Source: Rhodospirillaceae bacterium UBA6219 (GTDB lineage Bacteria; Pseudomonadota; Alphaproteobacteria; Rhodospirillales; Magnetospirillaceae). From it: DNA of 64,000 bases. Positions within the stretch are counted from its first letter, which is position 1. Each line of letters begins with the position of its first letter. Shown here in pieces: positions 26,641 through 34,417 of the stretch. Position numbers and translations under genes: made by a program. Location of the stretch: assembly GCA_002435715.1 (NCBI GenBank), contig DISD01000096.1:78315-142314 (forward strand). Reading direction: 5' to 3'. The notes below the pieces were generated by a model. That model was not told the DNA's origin. It saw nothing but the letters and a program-made list of their open reading frames with translations, and made no database searches.

Positions 26641-27897
26641 ATGAGACGAGTCGTCGTCACCGGTCTTGGCATCGTCAGCCCGCTGGGTTGTGGCGCCGAG
26701 CACGTCTGGAAGCGCCTGATCAATGCCGAATCCGGCATTCGCGCCATCGAACATTTCGAGGTCTCCGACCTGCCGGCCCGGGTTGCCGGCGTGGTGCCGC
26801 GCGGTACCGGCGAAGGTGAACTGGACCTGGATGCCGTGGCTCCGGCCAAGGAACGCCGCCGCATGGACGATTTCATCGTCTATGGTCTGGCTGCCGCTGA
26901 TCAGGCAATCGCCGATTCCGGCTGGACCCCCAGCGATGACGAAAGCCTGGAACGGACCGGCGTGATGATCGGTTCCGGCATCGGCGGTCTGCCCGCCATT
27001 GCCGAAGGCGCTTTGACCTTGAAGGAATCGGGCCCCCGCCGGGTGTCGCCGTTCTTCATTCCGTCGGCGCTGATCAATCTGGTTTCCGGCCACGTGTCCA
27101 TCAAGTACGGCTTCAAGGGCCCGAACCATGCCGTGGTCACTGCCTGCGCCACCGGCGCCCACGCCATCGGCGACGCCGCCCGCCTGATCATGTTCGGCGA
27201 CGCCGACGTGATGGTGGCCGGTGGCACTGAAGCCGCCGTGTCGCGTCTGGGTGTGGCCGGTTTCGCCGCCTGCAAGGCGCTTTCGACCGCCCGCAACGAC
27301 GAGCCGACCAAGGCTTCGCGTCCGTGGGACAAGGACCGTGACGGCTTCGTCATGGGGGAGGGCGCTGGTGTAGTGGTTCTGGAAGAACTGGAACACGCCA
27401 AGGCCCGTGGCGCCAAGATTTACGGCGAAGTGGTCGGTTACGGCATGTCCGGCGACGCCCACCACATCACCGCCCCGGCCGAAGACGGCAACGGTGCTTT
27501 CCGCGCCATGAAGGCCGCCTTGGCCCGTGCCGAAATCAGCCCCGGTGAAGTGGATTACATCAACGCGCATGGCACCGCCACCATGGGTGACGTCATCGAA
27601 CTGGGCGCGGTCAAGCGTCTGTTCGGCAACGCCGTGGAAACCGTGTCCATGAGCTCGACCAAGTCGGCCATCGGTCACCTGTTGGGTGCCGCCGGCGCGG
27701 TGGAAGCCATCTTCTGTCTGCTGGCCATTCGCGACCAGATCGTGCCGCCGACCCTGAACCTGGATAATCCGGACGAAGGCTGCGACATGGATCTGGTGGC
27801 CCATCAGGCCAAGAAGCGTCCGGTCAAGATCGCCATGTCGAATTCCTTCGGCTTTGGCGGCACCAACGCTTCGGTGATCTTCAAGGCCGTCGAGTAA
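26641..27897 (+). CDS. fabF: 3-oxoacyl-ACP synthase II FabF
   Basis: FabF condenses malonyl-ACP with acyl-ACP. The 418-aa protein has the catalytic triad of condensing enzymes: Cys169 in VVTACATGAH, His in NAHGTATMGD, and His in SAIGHLLGAAG. The C-terminal GFGGTNASVIF is typical. ATG 26641 follows AGGA by 9 bp and gives the standard MRRVVVTGLG start; the in-frame TTG at 26635 is less likely. Confidence 0.97.
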   Translation: MRRVVVTGLGIVSPLGCGAEHVWKRLINAESGIRAIEHFEVSDLPARVAGVVPRGTGEGELDLDAVAPAKERRRMDDFIVYGLAAADQAIADSGWTPSDDESLERTGVMIGSGIGGLPAIAEGALTLKESGPRRVSPFFIPSALINLVSGHVSIKYGFKGPNHAVVTACATGAHAIGDAARLIMFGDADVMVAGGTEAAVSRLGVAGFAACKALSTARNDEPTKASRPWDKDRDGFVMGEGAGVVVLEELEHAKARGAKIYGEVVGYGMSGDAHHITAPAEDGNGAFRAMKAALARAEISPGEVDYINAHGTATMGDVIELGAVKRLFGNAVETVSMSSTKSAIGHLLGAAGAVEAIFCLLAIRDQIVPPTLNLDNPDEGCDMDLVAHQAKKRPVKIAMSNSFGFGGTNASVIFKAVE

Positions 27898-27921
27898 GAG
27901 GCCCGAACGATCGGTTTTGCG

Positions 27922-27955
27922 AAAGGCCCCCGTGCTGCGGCATGGGGGCCTTTTT
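27922..27955 (+). terminator. Rho-independent terminator after fabF
   Basis: The arms AAAGGCCCCC and GGGGGCCTTT flank a 14-nt part that can pair further (TG/CA), followed by TTTTTGC. It lies 24 bp past the fabF stop and 17 bp before mltG, so mltG probably has its own promoter or depends on read-through. Confidence 0.85.
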
Positions 27956-27972
27956 GCTTCAGGGGACGACAC

Positions 27973-28953
27973 ATGCGTTTTCTTCTTCGGCTGTTCCTGG
28001 TTCTGTGCGTCTTGGCCATTGCTGGCGGCACCTTCCTGGCGCTGGACGGTCATCGCCGTTTCACCGGCCCGGGGCCGCTTGCCGATAAACTGGTGCTGGT
28101 GGTGCCCAAGGGGGCGGGGCTGGACGCCATCGCCCGCAAGCTGGAAGCCGCTGGCGTGGTCCACGACCGCTATTCCTTCATGATCGGCACCAAGCTGCGC
28201 AAGGTGGTGCTGAAGGCCGGCGAATACGAGTTCCCGCCCGCCATCAGCGGCGAAGAGGTGATGACCATGATCGGCGAGGGGCGCACGTTGAAGCATCGCC
28301 TGACCATCGCCGAGGGCCTGACGGTCAAGCAGATCATCGTCGAGGTGGAACAGGCCGATTTCCTGTCGGGCCGGGTGACCAAGCTGCCGCCGGAAGGCTG
28401 GCTGCTGCCGGAAACCTGGGTGCTGTCCCGCGACGACGATCGGGGCGAGCTGGTGGCGCGGATGGAAAAATCCATGCGTCAGACCTTGGATGAATTGTGG
28501 GCCAAGCGCGCCGCCGATCTGCCGCTGAAAAGTCCCGAGGAAGCTTTGATCCTGGCCTCGGTGGTGGAACGTGAAACCGGCATTGCCGCCGAACGGCCCA
28601 TGGTGGCCGGGGTCTTCGTCAACCGATTGCGGTTGGGCATGCGCCTGCAATCGGACCCGACGGTGATCTATGGCCTGTCCGAGGGCTTGGGGGTGATGGA
28701 CCGGCCGTTGACCCGCGCCGATCTGGAAAGGCCCCATGCCTGGAACACTTATGTCATCGACCGCCTGCCCAAAACCCCCATCGCCAATCCCGGCCGTGCC
28801 AGCCTGGAAGCCGTGTTGAACCCGGCCAAGACCGACGCGCTGTATTTCGTTGCCGACGGATCGGGCGGGCATCGCTTCGCCAAGTCGTTGGACGAACACA
28901 ATGCCAATGTCAGCAATTGGCGACGGGTGGAAAAGGACCGCAAGGGCAAGTAA
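27973..28953 (+). CDS. mltG: Endolytic murein transglycosylase MltG (YceG)
   Basis: MltG cleaves nascent glycan strands in the periplasm and limits their length. The 326-aa protein has one N-terminal membrane helix (about residues 5-22) and a YceG/LysM-like fold. The catalytic Glu lies in LASVVERETG, with FVNRLRLGMRLQSDPTV and TPIANPGRASLEAVLNP typical of the family. It follows the fab cluster, a frequent arrangement (pabC-mltG near fab genes). Confidence 0.95.
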   Translation: MRFLLRLFLVLCVLAIAGGTFLALDGHRRFTGPGPLADKLVLVVPKGAGLDAIARKLEAAGVVHDRYSFMIGTKLRKVVLKAGEYEFPPAISGEEVMTMIGEGRTLKHRLTIAEGLTVKQIIVEVEQADFLSGRVTKLPPEGWLLPETWVLSRDDDRGELVARMEKSMRQTLDELWAKRAADLPLKSPEEALILASVVERETGIAAERPMVAGVFVNRLRLGMRLQSDPTVIYGLSEGLGVMDRPLTRADLERPHAWNTYVIDRLPKTPIANPGRASLEAVLNPAKTDALYFVADGSGGHRFAKSLDEHNANVSNWRRVEKDRKGK

Positions 28954-28970
28954 CCGGCCATGCTGTTTGC

Positions 28971-29002
28971 TCATGGGGCCATGCGTTCATGGGCCCATGC
29001 GT
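28971..29002. repeat. Tandem 16-bp direct repeat
   Basis: Two head-to-tail copies of TCATGGGSCCATGCGT (one mismatch, G or C at S) lie 18 bp after mltG. Nothing suggests a function; it is probably a recent slippage duplication. Confidence 0.6.
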
Positions 29003-29041
29003 TTTGTCCATTGCTGATCCCGGGGCACGCGGGTCTAGGCT

Positions 29042-29074
29042 GGACGTGATCTTAATCTTCTCAGGATCACGTCC
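29042..29074 (+). promoter_or_regulatory. Start-proximal hairpin masking ribosome site
   Basis: A perfect 10-bp inverted repeat (GGACGTGATC / GATCACGTCC, 13-nt loop) ends exactly one base before the ATG of the next gene. The only Shine-Dalgarno candidate, AGGA at 29063-29066, straddles loop and stem. Folding would hinder ribosome binding. It could be a translational control element or a site for a DNA-binding protein. Confidence 0.5.
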
Positions 29075-29326
29075 ATGCCCGACAAAGCCATGTTCCGCCG
29101 CCTGATGGCGGCGCTGCCCCATGAAGGGGAAAAGCGCTATCACGTCGACGAGATGTCCATGCTGGTCACCCGCCACGACCAGCCCTATACCCTGATTTCA
29201 GTGATGGTGAAGACCCCCGGCCATTCCGGCTGGGTGACCGCCGAGCTGGATGCCGGCGAGGTGACGCTGCACCATCCGCGCAATCTGGAACTGGTGGACA
29301 AAGCTCTGGACGTGTTCCTGGCCTGA
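29075..29326 (+). CDS. Hypothetical 83-aa protein
   Basis: The small soluble protein has a basic first helix and a beta-rich middle (LVTRHDQPYTLISVMVKT) and ends on a helix VDKALDVFLA. I recognise no domain. Its codon use is normal for the genome, and it is immediately preceded by the hairpin described at 29042-29074. It converges with the TauE/SafE gene with no gap. Confidence 0.65.
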   Translation: MPDKAMFRRLMAALPHEGEKRYHVDEMSMLVTRHDQPYTLISVMVKTPGHSGWVTAELDAGEVTLHHPRNLELVDKALDVFLA

Positions 29327-30124
29327 TCAGGCGTGCCGCCACACTTTCACGGCCGAGATCACCAAGATGGTCGCTAGGGCTGGCAACAACACGGCATTGG
29401 GCACCAGACCCAGGGCTTGGGCACCGGCATAGGCGCCGACCAGCGACCCCGCCGCCATCACCATGACGAAGCGTTTGTTGGCTTTCAGCACGGCAAAGCT
29501 TTGATCGCGGCTGTAGCGTGCGAAGCCGACGATCATGGTGGGCAGGCTGACGGCCAAGGACAGGCTACCGGCCAATTTGATGTCGACGCCGAACAGCAGC
29601 ACCAAAGTGGGGATCAGCATTTCACCGCCCGCCACCCCTAGAAGTGAGGCGAAGATGCCGATGACCAGACCGGCGCCGATGCCTGCGAGGTAAAGGGCGA
29701 CGCCTTGGAAGGGCGGGGAGGCGGTGGCGCTGTCATGGCCCAGCCACAGCACCGCCGCGATGACCAGCAGCATGACGGCGATGATCTTGTAAAGCAGGTC
29801 CGAGCGCAGGCGGATGGCCCAGCCGGCGCCCAGCCACGCCCCCAACATGGATCCGGCCAGCAAGTTGACGATGACCGGCCAATGGCCCGTGACTTGCTGC
29901 CAGGGTACGGCGCTTGCGCGGAAGGGCAGGGCCGAGGCGACGACGATCAGGCTCATGGCCTTGTTCAGGATCACCGCTTCCAGCGCAGCGAAGCGGAACA
30001 GCCCAATCAGCAGCGGCAGGCGGAATTCAGCGCCGCCCAAGCCGATCAAACCACCCAGGGCGCCGATGATGGCACCGCCGCTGAAGGCGGCGGTGCTGCT
30101 TTGGGATTTGGCGATCGTTGTCAT
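29327..30124 (-). CDS. TauE/SafE family sulfite/anion exporter
   Basis: TauE/SafE proteins are inner-membrane permeases linked to export of sulfite, sulfoacetate or related anions. The 265-aa protein has about eight hydrophobic helices in two halves, each with a Gly-rich signature: GALGGLIGLGGAEFRLPLL and FASLLGVAGGEMLIPTLVL. ATG 30124 is chosen over an upstream in-frame start because GGAG lies 7 bp before it. The substrate cannot be told from sequence. Confidence 0.88.
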   Translation of the reverse strand: MTTIAKSQSSTAAFSGGAIIGALGGLIGLGGAEFRLPLLIGLFRFAALEAVILNKAMSLIVVASALPFRASAVPWQQVTGHWPVIVNLLAGSMLGAWLGAGWAIRLRSDLLYKIIAVMLLVIAAVLWLGHDSATASPPFQGVALYLAGIGAGLVIGIFASLLGVAGGEMLIPTLVLLFGVDIKLAGSLSLAVSLPTMIVGFARYSRDQSFAVLKANKRFVMVMAAGSLVGAYAGAQALGLVPNAVLLPALATILVISAVKVWRHA

Positions 30125-30175
30125 GTTTGCTCCACTCAAGGAAGATGGTCCTTGAATAAGCAATAATTGGGCCGC

Positions 30176-31462
30176 TTACGCTTCCAGCTTCTTCAGCATG
30201 TCGGCGGTGATCAAGGTGATGCCCTTTTCCGAACGATAGAAGCGCTTGGCATCCAATGCCGCATCGTCGCCCACCACCAGACCGGGGGGGATGACGCAAC
30301 CCTGGTCGACGATGCACTTCTTCAGTTTGGCGTGGCGGCCGATGTCGCAATCGGGCAGCACCACCGAATCTTCCACCAGACAATAGGAATTGACCCGGAC
30401 GTTGGAATAAAGCAGCGAGCGGCGGACCACCGCGCCCGAGATGATGCAGCCGCCCGACACCATGGAATCGACGGCCATGCCGCGCCTTGTGTCGGAATCG
30501 AAGACGAACTTGGCCGGCGGCAACTGGGCCTGATAAGTCCAGATGGGCCAGGTGTCGTCATAGATGTTCAAGGACGGCGTCACCGTGGTCAGGTCGATAT
30601 TGGCTTCCCAATAGGCGTCCACGGTGCCCACATCGCGCCAGTAATGTTCACGCGCCCCGTCATGCATGACGCAGGAATGGCCGAAGCGGTGGGCCAGCAC
30701 CTTGGCCTTGCCGATCAGGGACGGGATGATGTTCTTGCCGAAATCGTTCTCGCTGCCCACCTGTTCGGCATCGATCTTCAACTGGTCGTACAGGAACTGG
30801 GCGCTGAACATATAGATGCCCATGCTGGCCAGGGCGACGTCGTCGCGGCCGGGAACCGGCTGGGGATTTTCGGGCTTCTCGTCAAAGCGGATGACGTTTT
30901 CGGCATTGTCCACCGCCATGACGCCAAAGCCCTTGGCGTCTTCCAGCGGCACTTCCAGACAGGCGACGGTGACGTCGGCGCCTTCCGCCAGATGGTGGGC
31001 CAGCATTTTGCCGTAATCCATCTTGTAGACGTGGTCGCCGGCCAGGATCAGCACGAATTCCGGTCCGTGGGCGCGAATGATGTCCAGGTTCTGATAGACC
31101 GCGTCGGCGGTGCCCTTGTACCAGGCCTCGCCATCGGTGCGCTGCTGGGCGGGCAGCAATTCGATGAATTCGTTGAACTCGCCGCGCAGGAAGCCCCAGC
31201 CGCGCTGGATGTGCTGGATCAGGCTGTGGGCCTTGTACTGGGTCAGCACGCCGATGCGACGAATGCCCGAATTGATGCAGTTGGAGAGCGCGAAATCGAC
31301 GATGCGGAATTTTCCGGCAAACGGGACGGCAGGCTTGGCGTGCCAATCGGTCAGCGCTTTGAGGCGCGAGCCGCGACCACCGGCCAGGACCAGCGCCAAG
31401 GTGCGGCGCAGGCGAAGGTTGACTTCCAAATCCACGGGTTGTCCATCCTGCGACACGCTCAT
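30176..31462 (-). CDS. glgC: Glucose-1-phosphate adenylyltransferase GlgC
   Basis: GlgC makes ADP-glucose, the regulated step of glycogen synthesis. The 428-aa protein has the nucleotide-binding LAGGRGSRLKALT and WHAKPAVPFAGKFRIVDFALSN, GTADAVYQN, substrate motif FDEKPENPQ and a C-terminal left-handed helix domain. ATG 31462 follows GGAGGGAGGAG; the frame is open upstream but without family residues. It is divergent from glgA across 182 bp. Confidence 0.96.
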   Translation of the reverse strand: MSVSQDGQPVDLEVNLRLRRTLALVLAGGRGSRLKALTDWHAKPAVPFAGKFRIVDFALSNCINSGIRRIGVLTQYKAHSLIQHIQRGWGFLRGEFNEFIELLPAQQRTDGEAWYKGTADAVYQNLDIIRAHGPEFVLILAGDHVYKMDYGKMLAHHLAEGADVTVACLEVPLEDAKGFGVMAVDNAENVIRFDEKPENPQPVPGRDDVALASMGIYMFSAQFLYDQLKIDAEQVGSENDFGKNIIPSLIGKAKVLAHRFGHSCVMHDGAREHYWRDVGTVDAYWEANIDLTTVTPSLNIYDDTWPIWTYQAQLPPAKFVFDSDTRRGMAVDSMVSGGCIISGAVVRRSLLYSNVRVNSYCLVEDSVVLPDCDIGRHAKLKKCIVDQGCVIPPGLVVGDDAALDAKRFYRSEKGITLITADMLKKLEA

Positions 31463-31644
31463 CTCCTCCCTCCCGGGTTTTTGGGTGATGCCCCCCCAAA
31501 GGCAAGACAGGCGGACCGTGCCACAGTTTCCGTCCGGCGGCAACCGCGCCTCGCTCGTGGCTGGGACGTGCCGGTTGCGGCTTTCCCGCTACGCTCGCAT
31601 GGGTTAGGCTTTGATAATCGCCGCCAGCATGCGAGGAAGGCCCC

Positions 31645-33105
31645 ATGCGTATCTTGTTCGCCGCGTCCGAAGTATACCCCTTGGTCAAGACCGGGGGGCT
31701 GGCCGACGTGGCCGGTGCGCTGCCGGCGGCCCTGATCGAAGCCGGTCACGAAGTTCGGGTGTTGTTGCCGGGCTATCCGCAAGCCCTGGCCAAGGCCGAA
31801 GGCAAACGTCAGGTGGCCAGTTTCGGCGACCCCTTGGGGGTGGGCGGTGAAGCCAAGTTGGTTTCCGCCAAGCTGCCGGGCTCGGGGGTGCCGGTGTGGC
31901 TGCTGGATTGCCCGGCCCTGTATGACCGCGCCGGCGGTCCTTATGTGGACGAAAGCGGCGTCGATTATCTGGACAACCCGCTGCGCTTTGGCCTGCTGTC
32001 CTGGGTGGCGGCCCGTCTGTGTAGCGACGATTCGCCGGTCAAGTGGCGGCCCCAGGTGCTGCATTGCCATGATTGGCAAACCGGTCTGGCCCCGGCCTAT
32101 CTGAAGGCGTGGGCGGTGGAAACGCCGCCGATGACCGTGTTCACCATCCACAACATCGCCTATCAGGGCCAGTATCCCGCCGACACCCTGGAACGCCTGG
32201 GGCTGCCGTGGTCGCTGTTCACCATGGATGGGTTGGAATATTGGGGCGACATGTCGTTCCTGAAATCCGGTCTGGTCTATGCCGACAAATTGACCACCGT
32301 CAGCCCGCGTTATGCCCGCGAAATCCAGTCGCCGGCTTTCGGCTGCGGCATGGAGGGGGTGTTGTCCTGGCGTGCCGCCGATCTGGTCGGCATCCTGAAC
32401 GGGGCCGATTACGGGGTGTGGAACCCGGCCACCGATTCCTTGCTGGCCAAGACCTATGGGGTCGGCGATTTCGCCGCCGGCAAGGCCGCCAACAAGGCGG
32501 CGCTGCAACAGGCGCTGGGTCTGGAAATGGATTCCCAGGCGCCGTTGATGGTGATCATCAGCCGTCTGGCCGACCAAAAGGGCATGGACATGGTGTTGTC
32601 CACCTTGCCGGCGCTGCTGCGCCAAGGGGCGCAACTGGCGGTGCTGGGGGCGGGGGACCGCGCCCTGGAACAAGGTTTCCAATCGGCGGCTTTGGGCTCG
32701 CCGCGCCGGGTCGCCGTCACCATCGGCTATTCGGAAGAACTGGCGCACCGGCTGTTGGGCGGCGGCGACATGCTGCTGATGCCGTCGCGTTTCGAACCCT
32801 GCGGCCTGACCCAGTTCTATGCCATGCATTACGGCACCGTTCCGGTGGTCCATGCCACTGGGGGCCTGGCTGACACCGTGGTGGATTGCAGCTATGACGG
32901 ATTGATGAGCGGCACCGGCACCGGTTTCGTCTTCGAACACGCCAATGCCGGCGCCTTCCAATGGTGCATGGAACGGGCCATCGCCAGCTTCGCCAATACC
33001 GACCAATGGCGCCGCATCCAGACCACCGGCATGGCGCAGAACTTCGACTGGTCGCGTTCGGCCGGACGCTATGGGCAGCTTTACGAGAGCATGGTGAATC
33101 CATGA
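31645..33105 (+). CDS. glgA: Glycogen synthase GlgA
   Basis: GlgA extends alpha-1,4-glucan using ADP-glucose. The 486-aa GT5 enzyme starts MRILFAASEVYPLVKTGGLADV with the ADP-glucose-binding KTGGL (Lys15), has HCHDWQTGLAPAYL, and the C-terminal LMPSRFEPCGLTQ. Length is usual. The stop overlaps the glk start (ATGA), so synthase and glucokinase are coupled. Confidence 0.97.
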   Translation: MRILFAASEVYPLVKTGGLADVAGALPAALIEAGHEVRVLLPGYPQALAKAEGKRQVASFGDPLGVGGEAKLVSAKLPGSGVPVWLLDCPALYDRAGGPYVDESGVDYLDNPLRFGLLSWVAARLCSDDSPVKWRPQVLHCHDWQTGLAPAYLKAWAVETPPMTVFTIHNIAYQGQYPADTLERLGLPWSLFTMDGLEYWGDMSFLKSGLVYADKLTTVSPRYAREIQSPAFGCGMEGVLSWRAADLVGILNGADYGVWNPATDSLLAKTYGVGDFAAGKAANKAALQQALGLEMDSQAPLMVIISRLADQKGMDMVLSTLPALLRQGAQLAVLGAGDRALEQGFQSAALGSPRRVAVTIGYSEELAHRLLGGGDMLLMPSRFEPCGLTQFYAMHYGTVPVVHATGGLADTVVDCSYDGLMSGTGTGFVFEHANAGAFQWCMERAIASFANTDQWRRIQTTGMAQNFDWSRSAGRYGQLYESMVNP

Positions 33106-34061
33106 AACGGGACGGACTTGCGCTGATCGCCGACATGGGCGGCACCAATGTGCGTTTCGCCCTGGTGGACGAAAACGGCGCCATTGGTCCCGACATGGTG
33201 CTGCAATGCGCCGATCATACCGGCCCCGATGCCGCCGCCCAGGTATTCCTGGCGGCGCGCGGGGGTGCCAAGCCGGTGCGCGGCGCCTTCGCCGTGGCGT
33301 CGCCGGTGACCGGCGACATGATCGAGATGACCAATTCGTCGTGGCGGTTTTCCGTCCATCACGTCCAGCGCCAACTGGGTTTGGCCGAATTGAAGGTGGT
33401 CAACGACTTCACCGCCGCGGCGCTGTCGGTGCCGCATCTGGGAGCCAACCATCTGATGAAGCTGGGCGGCGCCGAGCCGGTGTCCGGGGCGCCCATCGCC
33501 GTGTTGGGGCCGGGGACCGGGTTGGGGGTGTCCGGACTGGTCGCCGATTCCACCGGGCGATGGACCGCTTTGGCCACCGAGGGCGGTCACGTCACCATGG
33601 CCGCCACCGACGACACCGAGGCCCAGGTCTTGGCGCAATTGCGGCGCCGATTCGGCCATGTTTCCGCCGAACGGGTGCTGTCGGGGCCGGGGTTGCTGAA
33701 TTTGTACGAAGCGGTGGCGGCGATCCAAGGCCTGCCGGCGTCCTATTCCACCGCCGAAGCGGTGTCCAGCCATGGGCTGGACGGTTCGTGTCCGATTTGT
33801 CGTCAGGCGCTGAACCTGTTCTTCGCCATGCTGGGCACGGTGGCGGGCAACCTGGCGTTGAGCTTGGGGGCGCGGGGCGGGGTCTATGTGGCCGGGGGGA
33901 TCTTGCCGCGCATGGCCCAGGCGTTCTTCGCTTCGGAATTTCGCCGGCGTTTTGAAGCCAAGGGGCGGTTCGCCGGTTATCTGTCCGCCATTCCCACTTG
34001 GCTGGTCACCCATCCGGAACCGGCCTTTGCCGGTTTGGCGGCGCTGAGCGCGGAAGCTTGA
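33102..34061 (+). CDS. glk: Glucokinase
   Basis: This enzyme phosphorylates glucose with ATP. The 319-aa protein of the bacterial Glk (ROK-unrelated) family has the phosphate-binding DMGGTNVRFALVD near the N terminus, VVNDFTAAAL with catalytic Asp, GPGTGLGVSGL and EGGHVTMA. It is coupled to glgA by a 4-base overlap. This links glucose entry to glycogen turnover. Confidence 0.94.
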   Translation: MKRDGLALIADMGGTNVRFALVDENGAIGPDMVLQCADHTGPDAAAQVFLAARGGAKPVRGAFAVASPVTGDMIEMTNSSWRFSVHHVQRQLGLAELKVVNDFTAAALSVPHLGANHLMKLGGAEPVSGAPIAVLGPGTGLGVSGLVADSTGRWTALATEGGHVTMAATDDTEAQVLAQLRRRFGHVSAERVLSGPGLLNLYEAVAAIQGLPASYSTAEAVSSHGLDGSCPICRQALNLFFAMLGTVAGNLALSLGARGGVYVAGGILPRMAQAFFASEFRRRFEAKGRFAGYLSAIPTWLVTHPEPAFAGLAALSAEA

Positions 34062-34062
34062 T

Positions 34063-34236
34063 TTACTGGGGCAGCTTGACCGGGGCTTCGCTGTTCATGC
34101 CGATCAGGTTGTTCAGCTTTTCCGGCGGCAAAAAGCCGTTGGCCGGGGAAAACACCACGGCGATGGCGATCGCCGCCCCATAAAGGGCACCAAGGGCCAG
34201 CAAGCGAATAACACGATCAGCAGGGGCGGTCGCCAT
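34063..34236 (-). CDS. Small membrane protein, 57 aa
   Basis: The peptide has one hydrophobic helix (about residues 10-30) and a polar C-terminal tail with LPPEKLNNLIG. No family is recognised. AAGG lies 11 bp before the ATG at 34236; another ATG at 34254 is possible. It ends 1 bp after glk in convergent orientation, and upstream lies a divergent promoter region shared with the 872-aa fusion gene. Confidence 0.55.
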   Translation of the reverse strand: MATAPADRVIRLLALGALYGAAIAIAVVFSPANGFLPPEKLNNLIGMNSEAPVKLPQ

Positions 34237-34417
34237 GGAACGTGGCCTTACCATAAAGTATAAAAAACTGTGCGTGGTATAGTGATTCCCGTTCGCAGCG
34301 TCAAGGGGAAGCTGCAACAATCATGTTGGTTTTCCGACTCTTTGCGTCACAACCCGTGGGTTGATGTAAGGGGCGGACCGTCCTAGCATAGAGGTGGGGT
34401 ACGAGTGGGGACGATGA

